Notes: a model not told the origin generated them from the sequence alone. Positions 18,038 to 28,260 are shown, counted from the stretch's first letter. The stretch is 45,127 nucleotides of DNA from Saprospirales bacterium (GCA_947441115.1 CANESS010000003.1:1-45127); one strand, 5' to 3'. A program made the numbers and translations.

Positions 18038-19204
18038 TTACTTTATCAATTTTTGTATTTCAGCATCCAGTGCAGGACCACGAAGGTCTTTTGCTGCTAT
18101 TTTACCTGATTTATCTAGAAGGTATGTCTTAGGAATATAACTGACATCAAAGGTAGAGGAAGCTACGCCGCCTGCCATATTATCTGAAAAATGTGTTTTC
18201 CAAATCAATCCATCCTGGCCTATTGCAGCTTTCCATTTTGCCAAATCTTGGTCTTGTGAAATACTCAATATGACTAAACCTCTATCTTTATATTTATTAT
18301 AGGCCGCCACCACATTTGGGTTTTCCATTCTGCATGGTCTGCACCAGCTTGCCCAGAAATCCATTAATACAATTTTTCCTTTGAATGAAGATAACTTCAC
18401 CTTTGAACCATCATCTTTTACTAGGTCAATATCAGGAGCTAAAGAACCAACATCCAGTTTAATTTTGGATTCAGCCATTTTCTTTTGCATATCTAGATTA
18501 TTAACGATCGCTTGAAAATCTTTTGTATACTGTGAGTTTGGCAATTCTTTGGTCATCTTATCAGCATATAGTCTGATATCCTGTGTCAATTGCTCAGGGA
18601 CTGCTTGATTCTGAAACTGCTGCAGCATGACTGAATATAAGTAATATTTCGTCATCAGGTTCTTTGATGTTTGAATCACCCCAGTGACATATTTATTGAA
18701 ATTATCATTCTTACTATTAATCTGCACCCCTATTTCCTCAGACTCTTTTGAGTTTGGATCTTTTTGAGAGAGGGCATTATACTGCTGATACAGCTGCCCG
18801 ATATCAGCCTGATGCGCGCCGAAATTTTTCAATAAGTCTTGGAATTCCTTCTGAGCTTCATTGCTTGTGACACTGTAACTCACAGGATTCTTTTCATCCA
18901 ATGTTGCTTGAATTAGTTCTCTCTTATTGAGACTAAGAAACCAAAATAATTCGCCTTGTGGATTATTCGCTCGTATTCTCAAACGATAAAAACCAAGACC
19001 TTCAATTGACCCTTTCAATGTGAATAGTCCATTCTTTAGGATAGAACTATCTATCATCTTAATCTCTGTATGAGAGATACGCTCTAAATATATAGATTGA
19101 GCGGCAGTATTATTAAGTTTGCCATTGATTACATAATCGTCTCCACCAATTGCATTGCAATTTGTTAAAATAATGGTCAAAAAAGCAAATAGTATTCTCT
19201 TCAT
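18038..19204 (-). CDS. TlpA-family thiol:disulfide lipoprotein with DUF4369-like domain
   Basis: The 388-residue product starts with a lipoprotein signal (FLTIILTNC, lipobox Cys at about 16), so it is likely lipid-anchored in the periplasm. Residues about 25-125 match the DUF4369 pattern found in front of many Bacteroidota thioredoxins (YVINGKLNNTAAQSIYLE). A helical middle region follows. The thioredoxin-like domain is about 250-388 with the redox motif WASWCRPC. It probably reduces or exchanges disulfides of exported proteins; the exact target is unknown. A -7 box lies at 19251-19258. Confidence 0.9.
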   Translation of the reverse strand: MKRILFAFLTIILTNCNAIGGDDYVINGKLNNTAAQSIYLERISHTEIKMIDSSILKNGLFTLKGSIEGLGFYRLRIRANNPQGELFWFLSLNKRELIQATLDEKNPVSYSVTSNEAQKEFQDLLKNFGAHQADIGQLYQQYNALSQKDPNSKESEEIGVQINSKNDNFNKYVTGVIQTSKNLMTKYYLYSVMLQQFQNQAVPEQLTQDIRLYADKMTKELPNSQYTKDFQAIVNNLDMQKKMAESKIKLDVGSLAPDIDLVKDDGSKVKLSSFKGKIVLMDFWASWCRPCRMENPNVVAAYNKYKDRGLVILSISQDQDLAKWKAAIGQDGLIWKTHFSDNMAGGVASSTFDVSYIPKTYLLDKSGKIAAKDLRGPALDAEIQKLIK

Positions 19205-19250
19205 TTTTTTATGTTTTATTTTATTAAAAATATAATTTAATAGTGTAATA

Positions 19251-19258
19251 CAAAAATA
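19251..19258 (-). promoter_or_regulatory. Putative -7 box (TATTTTTG) for the TlpA-like gene
   Basis: This perfect TAnnTTTG sits between the murI stop (19271) and the TlpA-like start (19204), giving a leader of about 40 bases. It suggests the TlpA-like gene can be transcribed separately from murI. The region is very AT-rich, so chance matches are possible. Confidence 0.38.
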
Positions 19259-19270
19259 TTGAATATTAGA

Positions 19271-20068
19271 TTAAAGCTTCACTTCTTTTAGGCTAATCTT
19301 AGTACCAAAAAATTTTTCGGCTGATTTTTCAAAATTTTTAGTTAAATCAGAAACAATATAGTCATTTTCTTTTTCCCTGTTTTGGCTCAGAAGTTCTTCC
19401 TTAGCTAAAATGACTTTTAACTTTTCTGCCACTACAGGACCGGATAATAGAAGCTTGACTTTATGCTGATAATACTCAGATATATCATCCGCTATCAGCG
19501 GATAATGAGTGCATGCTAAAACGAGAGCATCAATATCTGCCAGCTTTGAGTCGCTCAGATATTTGCCTATTATGGTATAAGAGATTTCATCATGGATAAA
19601 GTTCTCTTCAATCATAGAAGCTAATAGTGGTGTAGCCATAACTGTATAATCTTGACTGGGTGCCCTGCGCTGAAGTTTATCTTGATATACATTTGAGTCC
19701 ACTGTTCCCCGAGTAGCTATAATACCTATTTTTTTATATGAGGAGCCTACAATGATCTCTATCATTGGGTCTATAACATTAATAATCGGAACTTGGCCTT
19801 CATAAAGAAGTTTCAAATGATTATAAGCGACTGCCGATGCTGTATTGCATGCTATGACCACCGCTTTACATTTTTTCTCTTCAATAAGGTATTGAGTAAT
19901 TTTAGTCGAAAATTCTTGAATCAACTCTGGAGATTTCTCACCATAAGGCATGTGCTCTGAGTCTCCAAAATAAACTAGATGCTCATTTGGTAAGAGACTA
20001 GAAATAGCATTGGCGACCGTAAGGCCGCCAATACCACTATCAAAAATCCCTATACTCTGAGAGCTCAA
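19271..20068 (-). CDS. murI: Glutamate racemase
   Basis: MurI converts L- to D-glutamate for peptidoglycan. Both catalytic cysteines are present: Cys74 in IACNTASA and Cys186 in LACTHYPL. The N-terminal GIFDSGIGGLTV and YFGDSEHMPYGEKS are diagnostic. The start is TTG at 20068: an in-frame stop lies four codons upstream, and no ATG precedes the essential GIFDSG motif. It begins 15 bases after the second skp gene, so the three genes probably form an operon, an order common in Bacteroidota. Confidence 0.95.
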   Translation of the reverse strand: MSSQSIGIFDSGIGGLTVANAISSLLPNEHLVYFGDSEHMPYGEKSPELIQEFSTKITQYLIEEKKCKAVVIACNTASAVAYNHLKLLYEGQVPIINVIDPMIEIIVGSSYKKIGIIATRGTVDSNVYQDKLQRRAPSQDYTVMATPLLASMIEENFIHDEISYTIIGKYLSDSKLADIDALVLACTHYPLIADDISEYYQHKVKLLLSGPVVAEKLKVILAKEELLSQNREKENDYIVSDLTKNFEKSAEKFFGTKISLKEVKL

Positions 20069-20083
20069 AAGGAAATATTATAA

Positions 20084-20632
20084 TTATTTTTTACCCCCTA
20101 TTGCAGGTGTTGCAGTATTCGTGGCTGGAGTCAAAGGAATGCCCATCTTAGTCTTTGTAGCATCAGTGATATCGTCTCCTTTAGGAAACACGATCATACC
20201 ACCAGCAGATACATCAAATACGTGACTGTAGCCTCTTTCTGTTGCTACAACCTCAATCATTTTCTTAGCCTTCTCTAAGATTGGAACTGAAAGTGTTTGT
20301 TCCATTTGCTGAACTTCTTTCTGAGCAGACTGCTCGAACTTTTCAATTCTCTTTTGTAAATCCTGTAATTCCGCCACCTTAGCTTCTTCTATTGCAGTCA
20401 TTTTTTGAGGATTAATACCTTTTAGCTCTGCCATTTTGGTTTCATATTGCTTGTACATAGTTTCTAATTGCTTACTTAATTCGGCACTTTTCTCTTGTAT
20501 TTTCGCTTGCAATGCTTTAGTCTCAGGCATACTCATTACTAATTCATTCGAATTGACAGTAGCTGTTTTCACCTGTGCACTCGCTGTAATTGCCATAAAA
20601 CCAGCCAATAAAATTAAAATTTGTTTTTTCAT
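20084..20632 (-). CDS. OmpH/Skp-family periplasmic chaperone (second copy)
   Basis: Skp holds unfolded outer-membrane proteins in the periplasm for delivery to BAM. The 182-residue product has a signal peptide (LILLAGFMAITASAQ), a central charged coiled coil (about 40-125) and the family C-terminal part (ILEKAKKMIEVVATERGYSH, VFDVSAGGMIVFP). The C-terminal tail is Thr/Pro/Ala-rich. It follows a paralog by 56 bases. Family knowledge says tandem ompH genes next to murI are common in Bacteroidota. Confidence 0.9.
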   Translation of the reverse strand: MKKQILILLAGFMAITASAQVKTATVNSNELVMSMPETKALQAKIQEKSAELSKQLETMYKQYETKMAELKGINPQKMTAIEEAKVAELQDLQKRIEKFEQSAQKEVQQMEQTLSVPILEKAKKMIEVVATERGYSHVFDVSAGGMIVFPKGDDITDATKTKMGIPLTPATNTATPAIGGKK

Positions 20633-20688
20633 TTGTTTGTTTATAAAATTGATTATTAATATTTTTATTGCAATAATAAGTAATTAAT

Positions 20689-21195
20689 CTAATTACCCAT
20701 AGCTTTTATAACTTCTTCACTTATATTTAATCTAGGATTACTAAAAAGCACCGTATTACCACTACTTTTGTCTAACACCATATCATAAGATTTAGCTTGA
20801 GCTATCTTTTGTATTTCTTCAATCATTTTATTCATTATCGGTTGAAGAAGTTCTTGTCTTTTCTTAAATAATTCACCATTAGGTCCAAATCTTTTCTGTT
20901 GGAGTGAAGCCACTTCCTTTTCTTTTATTTCTATTTCTAGAATTTTCTCTTGCTTCATCTGAGTAGTGTATAATGATTGCTCAGCTTGAAATTTTTTATA
21001 AATAGACTCTAATTCACTCATTCTATCTTCAATATCTTTCTGCCAATCTTGAGATTGTTTTTCTAGTTTCTCATTAGCTGCAGTATATGACTTCAACTTT
21101 GAAAAAATATACTCTGATTCTACTAGTGCTACCTTTTGGGCTTGACTGGACAAAGAAGCCAGTACTAAAATAGAAAATAAAATAACTTTGTTCAT
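20689..21195 (-). CDS. OmpH/Skp-family periplasmic chaperone (first copy)
   Basis: A 168-residue exported protein (signal LFSILVLASLSSQAQ) with an opening strand KVALVESEYIFSKLKSY, typical of the family. A long coiled coil (about 40-120) and a closing IAQAKSYDMVLDKSSGNTVL complete the Skp fold. It shares only the general pattern with its neighbour at 20084, so the duplication is old. It probably starts the skp-skp-murI transcript. Upstream is the unrelated DUF4249 gene rather than bamA. Confidence 0.9.
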   Translation of the reverse strand: MNKVILFSILVLASLSSQAQKVALVESEYIFSKLKSYTAANEKLEKQSQDWQKDIEDRMSELESIYKKFQAEQSLYTTQMKQEKILEIEIKEKEVASLQQKRFGPNGELFKKRQELLQPIMNKMIEEIQKIAQAKSYDMVLDKSSGNTVLFSNPRLNISEEVIKAMGN

Positions 21196-21269
21196 ATTGT
21201 TAATTTTAATATTTAGAGTTACTAAAATAGATAAGATTTAGTCTTTAGATACTTAAAAATTTATAAAAC

Positions 21270-22055
21270 CTATGGGACAATAAACTTTTTAGTCTTACGC
21301 GAGTGAGCACTAAAATAACCTAAGACCTCGCCACCAGTTATATTCGTTGGAGGATTTGTGGGAGAGGCGCTTTCATTTCCGCCGCTTACGGCTGCTTGAT
21401 TTTGAATTAAAATATTCCAATAGTTGAAATTAGCTTTATCCATGCCTAAAAATATAAAATCACCAGAGTCTCCCTTCTTAAACACTTCTCTAAAGGCCGA
21501 AAACCGCCACTTAGAACCGTTGATTAATTTATCGTCTGATACATAATTAAACTCAGGAACGCGTCCATTTTTACGCACAAAATAGCGGTAATAATTTTCC
21601 TCATTAATTGGTTCATTTATTACAATGGTAGGATTTATGTTTTCCTGGGTTAAAAAGAAAAAGAAATAAAAACTATCTATTAGTGGACTGGAATTGAGCT
21701 TAGACTCCGCGGAATAGACACCTGAGTTATCATTGACTGTTAGGAAGTATGTATTCCCCACCTTGCCTTGAATAGAAGTCGTTTTATATATTCCATCCAT
21801 GTGCTTTACTAGAGAATCTCTATTTCCTTCATTATCAGCAATAATAACTAAATTAGGCGTATGAGGTAAAAAAGTAGTGGAACTGCCAAATTTAGTAGAT
21901 CGAGATAGCTTTACATAGTAGGGACCTGCGCCATCATGAACTTCTCCTTCAATAATTAGTTTATTGACATCTTCCGCCAATGCTATATCAATTCGCTCCT
22001 TGCAGGAGAAGAGTGATACAATAAATATAAATGAGATACAATATTTTATAGACAT
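21270..22055 (-). CDS. DUF4249-family lipoprotein, partner of the TonB receptor
   Basis: The 261-residue product has a lipoprotein signal (IFIVSLFSC, Cys about 18). It then follows the DUF4249 pattern: LIIEGEVHDGAGPYYVKLSR, TPNLVIIADNEGNRDSL, GKVGNTYFLTVND and a later KWRFSAFREV. DUF4249 genes are typically encoded right behind a TonB-dependent receptor, as here with a 6-base gap, and are thought to be a surface or periplasmic partner of the transporter. The ligand is unknown. It is somewhat shorter than many members. Confidence 0.85.
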   Translation of the reverse strand: MSIKYCISFIFIVSLFSCKERIDIALAEDVNKLIIEGEVHDGAGPYYVKLSRSTKFGSSTTFLPHTPNLVIIADNEGNRDSLVKHMDGIYKTTSIQGKVGNTYFLTVNDNSGVYSAESKLNSSPLIDSFYFFFFLTQENINPTIVINEPINEENYYRYFVRKNGRVPEFNYVSDDKLINGSKWRFSAFREVFKKGDSGDFIFLGMDKANFNYWNILIQNQAAVSGGNESASPTNPPTNITGGEVLGYFSAHSRKTKKFIVP

Positions 22056-22061
22056 ATCGAA

Positions 22062-24440
22062 TTATTTAATTTCTAATGAACTAGCTTTTCTAGGTTTAAA
22101 TTTGAAATTGTAGGTAATGGACGGTACCTGAGCGAATAGGTAAGTCTTTTCAGCATAGGTTTCGCTGAGCTGAGCATCATATAAAAAGTCTATCTGGAAA
22201 GCATTTCTAGCTCCTAACACATTGTAGATAGAGAAACTCAATTCATGCTCCCAATTTCTAGTCTTCTTTAAAGACCAATTTAGTGCTAAATCTACCCTGG
22301 TATAGTTTGGAAACCGATCCTTATTTCTTTTATCATAGGAGGTATATACAATGCCTGGATCCCCAGGATTACCTGATATATCTCCAGATACACTATATTT
22401 ACCTGTAGGATAATTAGTAGCATTTCCTGTATAATAAACTAAGACTCCAGAAATATTGACCTTTTCAGATAAATCATACATGGCCACCACACTCACGTCA
22501 TGAGTTCTGTCAAATCTAAATGGAAACCATTCTCCCTCGTCAATACCCTCAAAGCTTCGCTCCGTTCTAGCGAGTGTATAACTTATCCAGCCGGTTAACT
22601 TACCCACTCTCTTTTTCAAGTAAAACTCAGCTCCATATGCTCTACCAATACCATAGATTAAGTCTTTTTCTACAGTTTCGTTTGCTCTTAGTATTGTACC
22701 CGGTTTATAATCTACCTGATTTTGTAAATGCTTATAGTATCCTTCGAAGGATGCTTCAAACATATCATTAGCAAAGTTGAAAAAATAACCAGCAGATACT
22801 TGATCTGAAATTCCTGGCCTAATATTTCTAGAGGTCAGCACCCATCTATCTGTAGGAGATCCCGCACTCGTATTACTTAGCTGCTGAATATACTGCACAT
22901 TTCTAGAATATGCAAATTTGATAGATCTATCTTCGCCTAGGCTATAATTTAATGAAACCCGGGGTTCAGGGTTAAAATAAGACCGATCTAACTGTCTATC
23001 CTTTAGTTTAGTGGTATCTAAAACTCTGCCAGCAGCATCGAAGGAATACAGGTTATTGGCTCCTGCTAAGGTAAATAATGTAAATCGCATACCGTAATTG
23101 ATTTTCAATTTCGAACTGATGGTATGTTCATTTTGAATGTACAATACATTCTCCCATCCATTACTTCTATTCAAACCGCGCTTAGCGATGAGCGTATCCG
23201 TACTCTCGATATCACCCGGAACTACATTATGCCAAGTAGAGATACCTCCCATTTTTATTCGATTCTTACTATTTAAGAAATAATCGTAATCCTGCTTCAA
23301 ACTATAATTATTTAAAATAGAATTCACTTTTAAGTCAAAATTATTAACACCAATTTTGACTTGGTAATTAAAATTATTATAAATGAAAGAAGTATTGGAA
23401 AATACCCTATCACTTATAATTCGATTCCAACGAGTGGTAGCTGTCACATTGCCATATTGAATGCCGAATGCATCTGCCAAACCGAAATGATCATTCCCGA
23501 AATAACCAGAAAAATAAATTCGATCCTTCTTGGAAACTTGAAAATTCGTCTTTAAATTTAAATCATAAAAAAACAAGGTACTTTTCTTAGCTACAGAATC
23601 ACTCGCTAGAAAGAGGAACGCATCCGCATAGGTTCGCCTTCCTGATACAAAAAAGGAACTTTTATCTTTTTGTATCGGTCCTTCTGCATAGAACCGTGAA
23701 GCTATAAGCCCAATACCTCCGCCAAATTCATAATTTTTATTATTACCCTCTTTCATTTTCACATCAATAACAGATGACAGTCTACCCCCATATTCCGCAG
23801 GCATATTTCCTTTGTAGAGGGTAAGGTCTTTCAGTGCATCAGAATTAAAAGTAGAAAAGAAACCTAATAAATGAGACGCATTATAAACAGGAGCTTCATC
23901 TAGTAAAATAAGATTCTGATCAGCACCCCCACCTCGAACGATGATTCCTGATGCACCTTCTTGCTGCGGCATAACTCCTGGCAACAATTGGATAGATTTC
24001 AATACATCGCGTTCTCCCAAAATTATTGGAATTTTATCTAACTCCTTGAGATCTACTTGGATTTTTCCCATCTGTACCTCATCTGTTAGTTTTTGTTTCT
24101 TTTTGCCAGAAACTGTAACTTGCTTAATCGTTTTGGCCTTCTTCTTTAAACCAAAATTTCTCTTGAGGTTATCTACCAAATTAATATCCTCTAATCTTTC
24201 CTCGTAGCCAATAAATTTGATTTTAATTTTTTGATTTCCTTTAGGCACAGATAGAGAAAAATAACCGTAAGTGTTCGTTGCTATTCCGATACCTGGAAAT
24301 TCTGGCGCAGATACGATAGCTCCTGTAATGGTTTCGCCGCTCTCTGCATCTGTAATTGTTCCGCTGAGGTTTATATTCTGTGCTTGTATACTTAAAGACA
24401 ACATCAATAAACTAAAAGAGAATAATAATTTCGTAATCAT
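22062..24440 (-). CDS. TonB-dependent receptor with carboxypeptidase-like N-domain
   Basis: A 792-residue outer-membrane importer. A signal peptide (LLFSFSLLMLSLSIQAQ) is followed by a carboxypeptidase-regulatory-like domain (NLSGTITDAESGETITGAIV, about 23-105). The plug is about 130-235 (DVLKSIQLLPGV, GIIVRGGGADQNLILLDEAP, YGGRLSSVIDVKMKEG). The rest is the beta-barrel, closing near SITYNFKFKP. Energy would come from TonB/ExbBD. The substrate cannot be told from sequence. The coupled DUF4249 gene indicates the DUF4249-associated subclass rather than SusCD. A -7 box lies at 24456. Confidence 0.92.
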   Translation of the reverse strand: MITKLLFSFSLLMLSLSIQAQNINLSGTITDAESGETITGAIVSAPEFPGIGIATNTYGYFSLSVPKGNQKIKIKFIGYEERLEDINLVDNLKRNFGLKKKAKTIKQVTVSGKKKQKLTDEVQMGKIQVDLKELDKIPIILGERDVLKSIQLLPGVMPQQEGASGIIVRGGGADQNLILLDEAPVYNASHLLGFFSTFNSDALKDLTLYKGNMPAEYGGRLSSVIDVKMKEGNNKNYEFGGGIGLIASRFYAEGPIQKDKSSFFVSGRRTYADAFLFLASDSVAKKSTLFFYDLNLKTNFQVSKKDRIYFSGYFGNDHFGLADAFGIQYGNVTATTRWNRIISDRVFSNTSFIYNNFNYQVKIGVNNFDLKVNSILNNYSLKQDYDYFLNSKNRIKMGGISTWHNVVPGDIESTDTLIAKRGLNRSNGWENVLYIQNEHTISSKLKINYGMRFTLFTLAGANNLYSFDAAGRVLDTTKLKDRQLDRSYFNPEPRVSLNYSLGEDRSIKFAYSRNVQYIQQLSNTSAGSPTDRWVLTSRNIRPGISDQVSAGYFFNFANDMFEASFEGYYKHLQNQVDYKPGTILRANETVEKDLIYGIGRAYGAEFYLKKRVGKLTGWISYTLARTERSFEGIDEGEWFPFRFDRTHDVSVVAMYDLSEKVNISGVLVYYTGNATNYPTGKYSVSGDISGNPGDPGIVYTSYDKRNKDRFPNYTRVDLALNWSLKKTRNWEHELSFSIYNVLGARNAFQIDFLYDAQLSETYAEKTYLFAQVPSITYNFKFKPRKASSLEIK

Positions 24441-24455
24441 AAAATAATTAAGTTA

Positions 24456-24463
24456 CAAATTTA
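24456..24463 (-). promoter_or_regulatory. Putative -7 box (TAAATTTG) for the TonB receptor/DUF4249 pair
   Basis: Perfect TAnnTTTG on the minus strand 16 bases upstream of the receptor ATG, implying a very short leader. No clear -33 element. Confidence 0.4.
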
Positions 24464-24505
24464 AGATGGAGGAAACGGAGTGTATGAGTAAAAATCTTTA
24501 AGATT

Positions 24506-25168
24506 TTAACAATTTGATTTTAAGTAATCTAATATCTCCCAATGTGAATTAAATGACTTAGAAACCATAGAATTATACAACTCATTGGTCTTATTGCACT
24601 CCTCGGGTAAACCTAGAACTTTTAATCCGGCAGCATGTGCAGCTTTGACTCCATTCATACTATCTTCTATCACGATTATATTCTCCTTTGGCAGCTCTAT
24701 ATAGTTTAATGCTGAATGATAGACTGCTGGATTGGGTTTACCCCATTCCTCATCATAGGCAGTAAATTTTCGCTCAAAAAACTCATCTATGCCTACAAAG
24801 CGAACAATATTTTCATAAACATACTCCGATGAAGAGGTCACTAAGCAGCGTCTCCACCCTTTTTCTTTTATCCAGTCTATCAATTCTTTTAACCCATCCA
24901 TAGGTTCTCCTCGCTCATAGACTAGACGTACGACCTCTTTCTCTATTTCATGTCCTATCTCCGCTAGGTCGCAGGTAAAACCATGCTTAGACATATGCAT
25001 ATTAACCACTTCGGTAGTCTTCAATCCTGTACTTTGGTTCACATCATCTTCTGTGAGTTCTATATTAAATCTCTCCTTAAATATCTTATGTTCGGCTTCT
25101 CTCCAGAAAGGCTCTGAGAAGACAAGAACCCCATCCATATCGAAGAAAATAGCTCGAATTTCTTGCAT
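24506..25168 (-). CDS. HAD-superfamily sugar-phosphatase (HxpB-like)
   Basis: A 220-residue cytoplasmic HAD hydrolase. Motif I is FFDMDGVLV (nucleophile Asp10, acid Asp12), motif II is the Ser in CLVTSSS, motif III is the Lys in WGKPNPAVY, and motif IV is VIEDSMNGV. The helical cap and the FSEPFWREAE stretch after motif I resemble hexitol phosphatase HxpB / beta-phosphoglucomutase-like enzymes. It probably dephosphorylates a sugar or sugar-alcohol phosphate; the substrate is uncertain. It stands alone between the TonB receptor and a 277-base gap. Confidence 0.85.
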   Translation of the reverse strand: MQEIRAIFFDMDGVLVFSEPFWREAEHKIFKERFNIELTEDDVNQSTGLKTTEVVNMHMSKHGFTCDLAEIGHEIEKEVVRLVYERGEPMDGLKELIDWIKEKGWRRCLVTSSSEYVYENIVRFVGIDEFFERKFTAYDEEWGKPNPAVYHSALNYIELPKENIIVIEDSMNGVKAAHAAGLKVLGLPEECNKTNELYNSMVSKSFNSHWEILDYLKSNC

Positions 25169-25445
25169 TTTTTTTGATTAATATATAATTTTTACTTTAA
25201 ATGATTGATTGATGGCTTTGTACAAATTGGCAACAATTGATAGGATACTACTCCATTCAAGATCTTACGACCTTGAATCTTTGCTGCGTTCGATTCTATT
25301 ACTAAGTTTGCATTTGTATCAATGTGGTAACACCTTAATAGGCGGAGAATCCTTGCCCTCTACAATATACTCTATATCTCTTTAGCTTTTTTTTACAAAA
25401 CTAGTCAATTCTCTTGTCATTCGCAAACTTTTTCACTTCGAAAAA

Positions 25446-26195
25446 TTAGTCATTTGAAATACACTTCAAAAATCGCCAATTTCCGCTCAAGTCTTTTCTT
25501 TTTTCTATTTGAAATGCGCTGAATTCCTCCAACTGAATGGTTTGACTGGTTTCGAAATAGACAAGACCGTTTGGATGGAGGTATGAAGTAGCTAATTTTA
25601 AGATTTGTTTATAAAAAATGAATGGGTCATTTTCTACGAATAAGGCTAAATGCGGCTCATAATCTATCACTGAAGAAGTCATGTTCTTATTTTCTTCCTG
25701 TGGAATATAAGGTGGATTGGAAACTATAATATCAAAGTTCGCTAACTGAGACCATAGATGTGCATTCATAATATCTTGCTGAATAAAATTTATGTTTAAA
25801 TCAAGATGAACAGAATTTTTTTTAGCTATTTCTAATGCCGCACCCGAAACATCTATAGCTGTTACTTCGGTATCAACTAATTTAGATTTTAAGGCTAAAG
25901 CAATACAACCACTGCCTGTACCTACATCCAGTATTTTTAATCCAGACCTAGTTTGATTCTCATTCAAAATAAGTTCGACTAGCTCTTCGGTCTCTGGACG
26001 GGGAATTAAGGTATCCTTGCTGACTTCAATTTTCAGTCCATAAAAATAGGTATAGCCAAGTATATAATCTATGGGCTCACCTTGATTAAGACGTAAAATA
26101 ATTTCATCTAATGGAATGGCTGGATTTTCCTTTTCAATATATTGTAAAAGAAAGCGTTTTTCGGACTCGGAAAAAATATCGGATATTAGTGCCAC
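25446..26195 (-). CDS. prmC: Peptide chain release factor glutamine methyltransferase
   Basis: PrmC methylates the GGQ glutamine of release factors RF1 and RF2. The SAM site ILDVGTGSGCIAL is at about 88-100 and the substrate motif NPPY at 160-163. An N-terminal helical part includes the conserved PIDYILGYTYFYG and LIPRPETEEL. The start is GTG at 26195: the codon before it is a stop (TGA), so no earlier start is possible. At 249 residues it is slightly short, with a reduced N-terminal domain. Confidence 0.93.
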   Translation of the reverse strand: MALISDIFSESEKRFLLQYIEKENPAIPLDEIILRLNQGEPIDYILGYTYFYGLKIEVSKDTLIPRPETEELVELILNENQTRSGLKILDVGTGSGCIALALKSKLVDTEVTAIDVSGAALEIAKKNSVHLDLNINFIQQDIMNAHLWSQLANFDIIVSNPPYIPQEENKNMTSSVIDYEPHLALFVENDPFIFYKQILKLATSYLHPNGLVYFETSQTIQLEEFSAFQIEKRKDLSGNWRFLKCISND

Positions 26196-26349
26196 TCATT
26201 CATGAATTAAATCAACTATACAGTGTTTTGCTATTCCTTAGAATTGTCATTAAGATTCGATAAAGTATGATTCAATTTGACAGCTTTCAAGGTCATAATA
26301 CATTGAAAGGCAAGGAATCTTCTCATCGCCTTATCATCACAACAACCAA

Positions 26350-28164
26350 TCAACCACCTGCCTTCTGAGCAGCCTTCTTTCTTTCATTCTCATCGAGATG
26401 AATTTTACGCAGACGCATAGATTTTGGAGTTAACTCCAAATATTCGTCTTTCTCTACATACTCCATGGACTCTTCGAGTGAAAAATCTATTTTAGGTGGA
26501 AGTCCTACGTTATCGTCCTTACCTGCAGCGCGGAAATTGGTCAATTGCTTTGCAGTACATACATTCACTATCAAATCACCGGGGCGAATCTGCTCTCCTA
26601 TCACCTGGCCAGCATAGATTTGATCTCCTGCATCAATGAAAAAGCGGCCTCTATCTTTCAATTTATCCATAGAATAGCCTGTAGCCATTCCGGTATCTTT
26701 TGAAATCATAACACCGTTGATTCTAGCTGGTATCTCCCCTTTCATCGGTTCGTAATCCTTAAATCTATGCGCAATGATAGCTTGACCACCAGACTGAGTC
26801 AGAGCAGTACTTCTAAATCCGTTCAGACCTCTCGTAGGTATTTCAAACTCCAAACGCTGCATATCACCTTTGGTAAACATAGCTTTCATCTCCCCTTTTC
26901 TCTGAGAGACTAATTCTATGATTTTCCCAGCAAACTCCTCAGGTACATCTACCGTCAATGATTCAATCGGTTCACATTTCTTACCATTAATTTCTCTGAT
27001 GATAACCTGTGGCTGACCTACTTGTAACTCATAGCCCTCTCTTCGCATAGTTTCTAGCAATACAGACAAATGGAGAATGCCACGTCCGTAGACCAAAAAA
27101 GAGTCGGGAGAAGCTGTATCATGCACCTTGAGTGCAAGGTTTTTTTCTAGTTCTTTATGCAATCTTTCTCTAATGTGTCGAGAAGTAACGAATTTACCTT
27201 CTTTACCGAAAAATGGTGAATTATTGATCGTGAAGATCATACTCATCGTAGGCTCGTCTATTTTGATTCTCTCCAAGGCTTCTGGATTTTCAAAATCTGC
27301 TATGGTATCTCCAATTTCAAAATCTTCAATCCCAGTCACAGCTACTATTTCACCCGCTTCGGCTTTAGCTACCTTTACTTTTCCCATACCTTCAAAGACA
27401 TAGACCTCTTTAGTCCTCATTTTCTTAATAGAACCATCTGCCTTCATCAATGAAATAGGTTGATTTTCTTCTATAGTTCCTCTTTCAATGCGTCCTACAG
27501 CTATTCGACCAGTATAATTAGAGAAATCAAGTGATGTAATTTGCAATTGTAAATTTCCTTGACTTATATTAGGACATGGTATTTCGCTGATAATGGTATC
27601 AAAAATGATATTCACATTATCTGTAGGTTTTTTGAAGTCCTCGCTCATCCAACCTTGTTTGGCAGATCCATAAATGGTTTTAAAGTCTAGCTGCTCTTGT
27701 GTAGCTTCTAGATTGAAAAATAAGTCAAATACGTCTTCATAAGCCTGTTCTGGATTGCAATTTGGCTTGTCCACTTTATTTACGATAACAATCGCTTTCT
27801 TACCGAGTGCTAGCGCCTTCTGAGTAACAAAACGTGTCTGCGGCATTGGACCTTCAAATGCATCGCATAAAAGCAATACCCCATCCGCCATATTTAATAC
27901 TCTCTCTACCTCCCCACCAAAGTCCGAGTGACCTGGTGTATCAATAATATTAATTTTGTGTCCTTTCCAATTAACTGCTACATTTTTAGCTAGGATCGTT
28001 ATTCCTCTCTCTCGCTCTTGGTCATTATTGTCCAGAATAAGTTCATTCATCTGTTGGTTATCTCTAAATAGCATGGCTGCATGCAGCATTTTATCTACCA
28101 AAGTCGTTTTACCGTGGTCAACGTGGGCTATAATAGCAATGTTTCTAATTTTTTCTACACTCAC
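26350..28164 (-). CDS. typA: Ribosome-associated GTPase TypA/BipA
   Basis: TypA is a translational GTPase related to EF-G that helps 50S assembly and growth under stress or cold. The G-domain has G1 AHVDHGKTT (about 13-21), RGITI in switch [13 protein letters not shown] as G3, and NKVDKPNC as G4. Domains II, III and V and the TypA-specific C-terminal part follow, and the total of 604 residues is standard. The start is GTG at 28164, which gives the correct N-terminus directly before the G-domain. A -7 box about 97 bases upstream suggests a leader of about 90 bases. Confidence 0.96.
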   Translation of the reverse strand: MSVEKIRNIAIIAHVDHGKTTLVDKMLHAAMLFRDNQQMNELILDNNDQERERGITILAKNVAVNWKGHKINIIDTPGHSDFGGEVERVLNMADGVLLLCDAFEGPMPQTRFVTQKALALGKKAIVIVNKVDKPNCNPEQAYEDVFDLFFNLEATQEQLDFKTIYGSAKQGWMSEDFKKPTDNVNIIFDTIISEIPCPNISQGNLQLQITSLDFSNYTGRIAVGRIERGTIEENQPISLMKADGSIKKMRTKEVYVFEGMGKVKVAKAEAGEIVAVTGIEDFEIGDTIADFENPEALERIKIDEPTMSMIFTINNSPFFGKEGKFVTSRHIRERLHKELEKNLALKVHDTASPDSFLVYGRGILHLSVLLETMRREGYELQVGQPQVIIREINGKKCEPIESLTVDVPEEFAGKIIELVSQRKGEMKAMFTKGDMQRLEFEIPTRGLNGFRSTALTQSGGQAIIAHRFKDYEPMKGEIPARINGVMISKDTGMATGYSMDKLKDRGRFFIDAGDQIYAGQVIGEQIRPGDLIVNVCTAKQLTNFRAAGKDDNVGLPPKIDFSLEESMEYVEKDEYLELTPKSMRLRKIHLDENERKKAAQKAGG

Positions 28165-28260
28165 TTTAATGAATTAATCTTGATAAATTAGCAATTAAAA
28201 ATTCTCCAAACCATTCTATTAAGTGATTGAGAATTAAGAATTACCTTTTTTAATGGGGTG

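Noticed and set aside
26196-26349. Possible RNA gene between typA and prmC
   Set aside because: No stable fold, promoter box or RNA-family signature could be seen in these 154 bases.
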